Part shown: piece by piece, positions 48,508 to 58,300 of the stretch
Layout of the letters: each line of letters begins with the position of its first letter
Position numbering within the stretch: position 1 is the stretch's first letter
Assembly: GCF_008271805.1 (NCBI RefSeq)
Contig: NZ_VSRY01000160.1
Span: 44,433-108,432 of the forward strand
DNA: 64,000 bases
Origin: Streptomyces sp. TRM49041
Lineage (GTDB): Bacteria; Actinomycetota; Actinomycetes; Streptomycetales; Streptomycetaceae
Direction: 5' to 3'
The notes under the pieces: model-generated
Told to the model about the DNA's origin: nothing
The model's database searches: none
Seen by the model: only the letters and a program-made list of their open reading frames with translations
Program-made: the position numbers and the translations under genes

Positions 48508-49292
48508 CGGTTCCGCCCCTCTTGGCCGGTGTACGCCGGCTCACGGCCCAGCAGCGTGCCGCCCAGGAGCGCGGCGAGCTCCGCTTCGGAGTCGTGGAGG
48601 TAGAAGTGGCCGCCGGGGAAGACCTCGACGGAGAACGCCCCGGTGGTCTGCTCCTCCCATGCGCGGAGCCCGCTGACGGGGACGCGCGGGTCGGTGTCCC
48701 CGCCGAGTGCGGTGACCGGTACGGAGAGCGGCTGGTCGGGGCGGTGCCGGTGGTTCTCCCACAGGACGAAGTCGGCACGCAGCGTCGGCAGCAGCAGCTT
48801 CATCAGCCCGGGGTCGGTGAACACCCCGTCCGACGTGCCGTCCAGGCTCCGCAGAGCGGCTTGGAAGTCGTCGTCGGACAGCCGGTGCAGCTCCGGCGCG
48901 GCGACGTCGTGGCCCGGGGCCGACTGCCCGGACAGGAACAGGTGCCCGGGCTGGGTGCCGCGCTTGCGCAGCGCCCTGGCCAGTTCGAACGCCAGCAGCG
49001 CGCCGCCGCTGTGGCCGAAGAACGCGTACGGGCCCTGGAGATAGGGCCGCAGCGCCACGGCGACCATGCGGACGGCGACGTCGACGGACGCGGGGTGCGG
49101 TTCGCCGACGCGGTCCTCGCGGCCGGGCAGTTGCACGGCCACGATTTCCACCTCCGGCGGGAGGAGATCCGGCCACGCGGCGAAGGCGCTCGCCCCTGCT
49201 CCCGCGTGCGGAAAGCAGAACAGACGGACCCTCCGGCTCGTCCGCCGGGCGCGGCGGACGAATGGAGTTTCTGTTATGAGCCTGTCAGGCAT
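48504..49292 (-). CDS. Type II thioesterase, NRPS-linked copy
   Basis: This 262-residue editing thioesterase has VRLFCFPHAGAGASAFAAWP, the nucleophile elbow YAFFGHSGGALLAFELA, GGDTDPRVPV for the Asp region and VFPGGHFYLHD for the His. It should clear wrong or stalled groups from the carrier domains. The ATG at 49290-49292 (MPDRLITETPF) is chosen because GAGGCGG lies upstream; a TTG at 49320-49322 would extend it but has no ribosome site. The stop overlaps the start of the A-KR-T gene (ATGA). It follows the large NRPS with 60 bases between them. Confidence 0.85.
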   Translation of the reverse strand: MPDRLITETPFVRRARRTSRRVRLFCFPHAGAGASAFAAWPDLLPPEVEIVAVQLPGREDRVGEPHPASVDVAVRMVAVALRPYLQGPYAFFGHSGGALLAFELARALRKRGTQPGHLFLSGQSAPGHDVAAPELHRLSDDDFQAALRSLDGTSDGVFTDPGLMKLLLPTLRADFVLWENHRHRPDQPLSVPVTALGGDTDPRVPVSGLRAWEEQTTGAFSVEVFPGGHFYLHDSEAELAALLGGTLLGREPAYTGQEGRNR

Positions 49293-49352
49293 GACCGAGC
49301 CGCCTCGAAATCCGCGGGACAACAGGAATACGTGGCACGGTATTGAGCCGCC

Positions 49353-52300
49353 TTATCGGTCCTCTATTACGGCCATTTCCGGCCCGCATTCGAAGGACCC
49401 GGCGATACGTGTAGCCACGTCGCGCAGCAGGGCCGGCTCCAGCAGATCGTCGTGCCCGCAACCGAACGGGGTGACCTTCAGCTCCCCGTCCACGTAGGGA
49501 GCCCAGGCGGTGGCGAGCTTCGCGGCCCTCTCCTCGCCGCCCGAGGTGATCAGCGCGACCTCGCCCTTGTACGCTGCGGGCCGGTGCGCCGTGGCCACCA
49601 TGATGGTGTTGATCATGACGTCGAAGAGCCGCTCGTCGGCCGCGCCGCCGAGGATCTCTCCGACCAGGCCCCGTGCCCGCGCCCGCTGTTCCGCCTCGTC
49701 GCCCCGGTTGTCGGGGTCACCGCCCGCGTCGTCGCTCAGGACGGCGAGCACGTCGGCGGAGGTGAGCAGCCGCTGCTCCGCCACAGGGCCCTCCTGAGCG
49801 GGGTCGCCCGGCCGGGAGTCCATGATGGCCAGCAGGGCCACCTGCTCGCCCTGTTCCTGCAGGGTGGTGGCGATGGCGTGCGCGATGTTGCCACCGGTCG
49901 AGTACCCCAGCAGGTGGTACGGGCCCTGCGGCTGCACGGCGCGCATCTGCTCGACCGCGTCGAGCGCCCACGCGGCCAGCGAGTCCGGCAGCGGTCCCGG
50001 GCCGTCGAGTCCCCACGCCTGCAGGCCGTACAGGCCCACGTCCTCGGGCAGCCCGCGCAGGAGTCCCGCGTAGCACCAGCTCAGGCCGAGCGCCGGCGGA
50101 GCGCAGAACAGGGAGGGGCGGTCGCCGCCACGGCGCAGCACCGCCATGGGGCCGGTGTCGTCGGCGCTGTCGAGCCGCGCCGCGAGCAGGGCCGGGGTGG
50201 GCGCCTCGAAGAGCGTCCGGATGTCCGCCACGACGTCGAGCGCGGTGCTGATCCGGGTGGCGAGGCGCATCGCGAGCAGCGAGTGGCCACCGAGCTCGAA
50301 GAAGTTCCCGTCGACGCCGACCCGGGGCAGTTCGAGGGCTTCCGCGAAGAGGCCGCAGAGCAGTTCCTCGCGCAGGCTGCGCGGATCGCGCCCGGCCGTC
50401 GCCGCGCTCACCTCCGGTACGGGCAGGGCCTTGCGGTCGAGCTTGTTGCTGGGACTCAGCGGCAGGCCTTCCAGCACCACGACCGCACCGGGCACCATGT
50501 GCGCCGGCAGCACCACTGCGAGCCGGCTGCGCAGTTCCCCGGGGTCCAGCTGTACTCCGGGGGCCGGGACGGCGTAGCCGACGAGCCGGTCGGCGTGGAC
50601 GGCCGCGGCGGCGTGGGTGACACCGGGCTGCTCGGCGAGCGCCGACTCGATCTCCCCCAGCTCGATCCGCAGGCCGCGGAGCTTCACCTGCGTGTCGGCC
50701 CGGCCGACGAACACCAGCCGGCCGTCGCGGTCCCACCGGACGAGGTCGCCGGTGCGGTACATCCGGCAGCCGGGTGCGAACGGGTTGGCGACGAACCTCT
50801 CGGCGGTCAGGGCGGGGCGGTCGAGGTAGCCGCGGGCCAGGCCGGGACCGGTCGTGTACAGCTCTCCCGCCACGCCGGGCGGGACGGGCCGCAGGTACCG
50901 GTCGAGCACGTACACACCGGCGTTGGCGATGGGCCGGCCGATCGGGACCGTCTGCCGGCCCGGAGCGTCGTACACCCAGGACGCGACGTCGACGGTCGCC
51001 TCGGTCGGGCCGTACGCGTTGACGAGCCCGCGGCCCTGGGACCAGTGGGCGATCACATCCGCCGGGGGCACGTCGCCGCCGGTGATGATCATCCGTAGGG
51101 CGGGCAGCGCGACACGCGGCAGGCCGGACATCACGGCCGGCGTGAGGTGCGCGTGCGTGACGCGCCGGTCGGCGAGGAACGCGGCGAGTTCGTCGCCGGC
51201 CAGCATGCCCGGGGGGATCACGAGGCAGGAGCCGGTGAGCAGGGCGAGGCACAGCTCGGAGACGCTCGCGTCGAAGCTCGGGGAGATCAGCTGTGCGACG
51301 CGGTTGCCCGTCCCGGCTTCGTACCGCTCGGCCTGGTTGGCGACCAGGCCCGCGATGCCGCGGTGGGACACCACGACGCCCTTGGGGTGGCCCGTCGATC
51401 CGGAGGTGTAGATGACGTACGCGGCGTCGTCGAGGTGCCGGGCGACGACCGGTTCCGTACCGGGCAGCCCCTCCGGGACCGGGAAGGAAGCGGGCGAGAG
51501 CTCGCATACCGGCCGGGCGTCGTCGAGCATGAACGCGATCCGCTCGGCCGGGTAGTCCGGGTCGACCGGCAGGTACGCGGCGCCGGCCTTCAGCGTCGCC
51601 AGCACGGCGATCACCAGGTCGGCCGAGCGGGGCAGCCGCAGCGCAACGATCTCCCCCGGTCCCGCGCCCCGCTCGCGCAGCAGGTTCGCGAGCCGGTTGG
51701 CGCGGAGGTCCAGTTCGGCATAGCTGAGCGTTTCTGCACCGTGCTCCACGGCCGGGTGGTCCGGGGTACGGGCCACCTGCCGCGCGAAGAGCTCCGGCCA
51801 GGTGAGCGGGAGCACGTCGCGGGCGGTGTCGTTCCACCCCTCGAGGACCCGCCGGCCCAGCTCCGGACCGAGGACGTCGAGCCGGTCCAACGGCGCGTCC
51901 GGCTCGGCCACGGCCGCGGCGAGCAGCCGGACCAGGGAGTCGGCCAAGCCGCGGGCGGTTTCCGGGTCGAACAGGTCGGTGGCGTACCGCACGATCCCGT
52001 TCAGCCCCGAGGTCTCGTCCTCCTCCAGGACAAACGCCAGGTCCACCTTGGCGGCTTCCGAGTCGACCTGCTCCCCGCGGACCACCAGGCCCGCCAGCTC
52101 CGGCTCCGAGATGTCGAGGTTCTGCAGGGTGAGCATCACCTGGAACAGGGGGTGGTGGGCCAGCGAGCGGGCCGGGTTGAGCACCTCGACGAGCCGCTCG
52201 AACGGCACGTCCTGGTGGGCGAACGCGGCCAGGTCCGTCTCCCGCACCCGGTCGAGGAGCTCGTGCAGCGTCGGGCTGCCGGAGACGTCGGTGCGCAGCA

Positions 52301-55300
52301 CGACCGTGTTGACGAAGAAACCGACCAGCTCACGGGCCGCCTCCTCGTCGCGGCCGGCGACCGCGCAGCCGATCGGGATGTCCGTGCCGCTGCCGTACCG
52401 GGCGAGCAGGGCGGCGAGGGCGGCCTGCAGCACCATGAACACGCTGGCGTGCCGGCGGCGGGCCAGGTCCGCGACGGCGCGGTACAAGGCGGGACCGATC
52501 GTCAGCGGCACCGAGCCGCCATGGTGGCCGAGGGCGGCCGGCCGGGGCCGGTCGACGGGGAGATCCAGCAGGTCGGGGGCGCCCGCGAGGGTGTCGCGCC
52601 AGAACGCCGTCTGGCGTGCCAGCACGCTGTCCGGGTCGTCCTCCTCGCCGAGGACCTCCTGCTGCCAGAGGGCGTAGTCGGCGTACTGCGCCGGAAGCGG
52701 GGCCCAGTGCGGGGCGCGCCCGGCGCGGCGGGCCTCGTACGCGGTGGCCAGGTCGCGCAGCAGCGGTCCCATCGACCAGCCGTCGGTGACGATGTGGTGG
52801 ACGAGCACGAGCAGGACGTGTTCGTCGCCGCCGGGGGAGAAGAGCCAGCAGCGGATGGGAAGTTCGCGGTCGAGCGCGAACGCGTACCCGGCAGCGGCGG
52901 CGATGTCGTCGCCGGCCACTTCCTCCAGAACCGGCTCTCCGGTCACGATCCGCTGGTACGGCACGCCTGACTCGTCACCGAAGACGGTGCGCAGGCTCTC
53001 GTGCCGTCCCACCACGTCGGCGAGGGCGGCCCGCAGCGCGGCCCGGTCGACCCGGCCGGTGAGCCGCAGCGCCAGCGGGACGTTGTACGTGGGCGACGGG
53101 CCCTCGAAGCGGTACATGAACCACAGACGGCGCTGGGCGGCCGACAAAGGCACCTGCTCGGGCCGCGGCCGCGGGGTGAGCGCGGGTCGGGACCGCCCGG
53201 CGGCCGGTCCCGACCCGGCGATCCGCGCGGCGAACCCGGCGACGGTGGGTGCCTCGAAGAGGGTCCGGATGCCGACGTCGACGCCGAGCTCGTCCCGGAC
53301 GCGGGCGACGACCCGGGCGGCGAGCAGCGAGTGCCCGCCGAGGTCGAAGAAGACGTCGTCGACGCCGACCGAGGGCACGCCCAGGCACTCGGCGAAGATC
53401 GTGCAGAGGGCTTCCTCGCGGGCGTCCCGGGGGCCCTGGGCGGACGTGACCGTCGCCTCGGGCTCGGGCAGCGCGTCCCGGTCCAGCTTTCCGTTGGCGG
53501 TGAAGGGCAGTCGGTCCATCGCCACGTACGCGGACGGCGCCATGTACTCGGGAAGCCGCTCGGCGGCGTACGCCCGCACGTCCGCCAGGTCGAGCCCGGC
53601 GGGCGTCACGTACGCGACGAGACGCTTGTCCCCCGGCCTGTCCTCGCGCAGCACGACGGCGGCGTGCGACACGTCCGGGTGGTTGCCGACGGCCGACTCG
53701 ACCTCGCCCAGCTCGATCCGGAAGCCCCGCAGCTTCACCTGGTGATCGACACGGGCGACGAACTCCAGCTCGCCGTGCCGGCTCCAGCGGCCGAGGTCGC
53801 CGGAGCGGTACATCCGCGACCCCGGAGGGCCGTACGGGTCGGCGACGAACTTGGCGGCGGTGAGGCCGAGCCGGTTGAGGTAGCCGCGGGAGACCAGGTC
53901 GCCCGCGATATAGAGCTCGCCCGTCACTCCGACGGGCAGCGGTCGCAGCCTCGCGTCGAGCACATACATCCGGGTGTTCCAGACCGGCCGGCCGATGGTG
54001 ATGACACCGCTGGGGACGGCGTCGCCGGGGGCGATGCGGAACTCGGTGCAGCCCACGGTCGTCTCCGTGGGCCCGTACTCGTTGACGACGGTCACGCCGG
54101 GGTTCCGACGGCGCCATTCTTCGAGCAGTTCGCCCATCAACGACTCTCCGCCGAGCACGAGTTGCTCGGTGGGGGAGAACGCCTCCGGCAGGTTCAGCAG
54201 CAGCGAAAGGTGGCTTGGGGTGGCCTTGACGAAGGCGGGGCGCGTGCCGGGGGCGTCGCCGTTCAGGTCGACGAGGTCCACGGCGCCGCCTGCGGTCAGG
54301 GGCGCGAAGACGCCGGTGACGGTGAGATCGAAGGAGATCGGCGAATGCACGAGCGCGCCGCGCTCCACGGAGTCGTAGGCATCCCGGGCCCACGCCAGGT
54401 ACGAGTTGAGCGAGCGGTGCTCGACCACGACGCCCTTCGGCCGTCCGGTGGAACCAGAGGTGAAGATCACGTACGCGGCGGCACTGTCCGGTACGAACCC
54501 GGGCAGCGGCTCCTCCCGTTCCGTGTGCGGGAGGAGGTCCGCGTCCAGGTGGAGGCGCGGACGCGCGCCGGGGAGTTCGATCGCCCCGGTGGTCAGCACC
54601 AGCACCGGATCGACGTCGTCGAGCACGAAGGCGAGCCGGTCCGCCGGGTGCTCCGGGTCCAGCGGCAGGTAGGCCGCCCCGGCCCGGAACACGGCGAGCA
54701 CCGCCACCACCAGGTCGACGGACTTCGGCAGGGCGATGGCTACGAACGTCTCCGGGCCGGCGCCCCGTGCGACCAGGATCCTGGCCAGATGTTCGACCCT
54801 GTCCGCCAGTTCGGCGTACGTGATGCGGTCGTCGCCGCACACGACGGCGGTGGCCCCGGGGGTCCGGGCCGCCTGGGCGGCGAACAGCTCCGGCACGGTC
54901 GTCCGGGGCACGTCGCGCCCCGGGTCGTTCCAGCCGACCAGAACGCTGTGGCGTTCCTCCTCCGACAGGATCGGCAGGTCGCCGACCGGGAGGTCGGGGT
55001 CGGCCGCGGCCGCGGTGAGCAGACGGACCAGACGGTCGGCCATCGCCTGCACGGTCTCGGCCTCGAACAGGTCCGTCGCGTACTGGATCGCACCGTGCAG
55101 ACCGTCCGGACGACCGTCCTCGGTGTGCTCCTCGGCGAGGAAGAAGGACAGGTCGAGCTTGGCGGTGTCCGCGCCGACCTGCTCGCGGACCACGTCGAGG
55201 CCGGCCATGTCGAAGTCTCCGCCCGCCGTGTTGGCGAACGTCAGCATCACCTGGAACAGCGGGTGGTGGGCGAGTGACCTGGCCGGGTTGAGCACCTCGA

Positions 55301-58300
55301 CCAGCCGCTCGAACGGCACGTCCTGGTGGGAGTACGCGGCCAGGTCGGCGGTGCGGACGCGGCGGAGCAGCTCGGCGAAGGACGGGTCGCCCGACACGTC
55401 GGTGCGCAGCACCAGTGTATTGACGAAGAACCCGACGAGGTCGTCGAGCGCCTCGTCGGTCCGGCCGGCGATCGCCGTGCCCATGGGGATGTCGGCCCCC
55501 GCCCCCATACGGGTGAGCAGGGTGGCTATACCGGCCTGGACCACCATGAACAGGCTCGCCTGGTGGGCCCTGGCCAGCGCCACGAGCGCCTCGTGGGCGG
55601 CGGCGGGCACGGCCAGCTCCACGACACCGCCGCCGTTCCCCGCGACCGCGGGGCGGGGGCGGTCGGTGGGCAACTCGAGCAGTTCGGGGGCACCGGCCAG
55701 CGCCGTCCGCCAGTAGGCAAGCTGACGGCTGATCAGGCTGTCCGGGTCCTCCTCACCGGCGAGGAGTTCGTGCTGCCACAGGGCGAAGTCCGCGTACTGC
55801 ACGCGCAGTGCCGGCCAGGCGGGGCTCTCACCGGCGCACCGGGCCGCGTAAGCGGTGGCGAGATCGGTCGCGAGCGGGGACGCGGACCAGCCGTCACCGG
55901 CGATGTGGTGCAGGAGCAGCAGCAGCGTGTGTTCGTCGGGACCGGAGTCGAAGAGCGTGACGCGCAGTGGGGCCTCCCGCTCGAGGTGGAAGGTGTACCC
56001 GGCCGCAGCGGCGAGCGCCTCCGGGGAGCAGCGTTCCACCCTCAGGTCGACCTCGGCGGGCAGGACCTGCTGGTAGGGCGTGCCCGCGAAGTCGGGGAAG
56101 GCTGTCCGCAGGGCCTCGTGCCGCTCGACCACGTCGGTGATCGCGGCCCGCAGCGCGGCCCGGTCCAGCCGGCCGGTCAGGCGCAGCGCGATCGGCAGGT
56201 TGTAGGTGGCGGCGGGCCCCTCCAGCCGGTACAGGAACCAGAGGCGTCGCTGCGCGTACGACAGCGGCGGGTGCTCCGGTCGCGCGCCCACGAGGATCGG
56301 CGGGCGGGCGGTGGCCGCCGTGTCGAGGCGGGCGGCTATCCCGGCCGGGGTCGGCGCCTCGAACAGCGCGCGGATCGGCAGCTCGACGTCGAACGTGGAG
56401 CGGATGCGGCTGACCAGCCGGGTGGCGAGCAGTGAGTGTCCGCCCAGCGCGAAGAAGTCGTCGTCGACACCGGCCCACCGCAGGCCGAGCACCTCGGCGA
56501 ACAGACCGCAGAGGATCTCCTGCTGCTGCGTCGCCGCGGCTCGCGCCGCGGGGGCGGCTCCGAAGTCGGGGGCGGGCAGCGCGGCGGTGTCGAGCTTGCC
56601 GCTGGGGGTCAGCGGCAGGGCGTCGAGGAGCACGATCGCGCCGGGCACGAGCACCTCGGGCAGCCTCGCGGCGAGGTGCTCCCGGACCGTGCGGATCAGG
56701 TCGTCGCCGACCCGGTCGTCCCCGCCGGGTACGACGTACGCGACGAGTCGCTCGTCGCGTACGGTGACGACGGCCTGGCCCACCTCGGGCAGTTCGGCCG
56801 CCGTGGCCCGGATCTCGTCGAGCTCGATCCGGACGCCGCGCACCTTGACCTGGCGGTCGGCGCGGCCGGCGAACTGGAGGGAACCGTCGGGGTTCCACCG
56901 CCCCAGGTCGCCGGAGCGGTACATCCGCGACCCCGCCGGGCCGTACGGGTCGGCCACGAACCGCTCCGCGCTGAGGCCCGGACGGTTCAGGTAGCCGTGC
57001 GCGAGCTGGACGCCCGCGAGGTAGAGCTCTCCCATGACGCCGGGCGGAACCGGGCGCAGCGCCCGGTCGAGCACGTAGACGCGGGTGTTCCACACGGGGA
57101 AGCCGATCGGCGCGTTGCCCGGGCCTATCTCCTGGCCGCCGTCCCACGCCGTGACGTCGACGGTGGCCTCGGTCGGGCCGTACAGATGGTGCAGCGGGAC
57201 GCCGAGCAGCTCGCGGAAGTTTTGGTGCAGGTCCGCGGGCAGGGCCTCGCCGCCGCAGAACACGCGGCGCAGGCTGGTGCAGTCGGCGGCCTGCGGCGTC
57301 TGCACGAAGGCCGAGAGCATCGCGGGGATGAAGTGGACCGTCGTCACGCCTTCGGCCCGGATCAGCTCGGCGAGGTACTCGGGGTCACGGTGCCCGTCCG
57401 GCTTGGCCATCACCATCGTGGCGCCCTGCAGCAGCGGCCAGAAGAACTCCCAGACCGATACGTCGAAGCTGGTGGCGGTCTTCTGCAGCACCCGGTCGTC
57501 GGCCGCCAGGGGGTAGGCGCGCTGCATGCCGTCGAGCCGGTTCACGGCCGCGGCGTGCGGGATGACGACGCCCTTGGGGCGGCCCGTCGAGCCGGAGGTG
57601 TACATGACGTACGCCGGGTCGGACGGGTACAGCGGACGGAGCCGGTCGGCGTCTGTGAGCGGGGTGTCCTCGTACCCCTCCGCGTCCGTGCCGGCCAGGT
57701 ACGCGCTGTCCAGCACGCGGATCGGGGCGGCGTCGGCGAGCATGTGGGCGATGCGGTCGGCCGGGTAGCCGACGTCCACCGGCAGATACGCCGCACCCGT
57801 CTTCACGATCGCGAGCAGCCCGACGAGGAGGTCCACCGAGCGGGGCACGGCGAGGGCCACGAGCTCCCCCGGACCCGCGCCCCGGTCGACGAGGTGGCGG
57901 GCCAGCCGGTTGGCCCGCGCGTGCAGTTCCCCGTACGTGACCTCCTCGCCCTCCAGGACGAGGGCGACCCGGCCGGGCGTGCGAGCCGCCTGGGCGTCGA
58001 GCAGCTCGGGCAGGACCGCGGCGGGCAGTTCGAGACCCGTGGCGTTCCACGTCTCGACGACCTGTTCCCGCTCGGCGGGCAGGGTCACGTCGATGCGGCC
58101 GACGAGAAGGTCCGGGTCGGTGGCGACGGTTTCGAGGACCTGGAGGAACCGGGCGGCGATGGCGGTGCCCTGCGCCCTGTCGAACTGCTCGGGACGGATG
58201 TCGAGCCGGACGACGAGCCGGTCTCCCGCGATGCCGGTGATGAGGCTGAGCGGGTAGTGGGTCGCGCCGCCGCCCTCGATGTCGGCGATTCTGAGCTTCC

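Noticed and set aside
45214..48603. 1,129-codon open frame on the plus strand opposite the loading NRPS
   Set aside because: It is antisense to the A-KR-T gene with full catalytic motifs; the frame is open only because stop codons are rare at this GC content.
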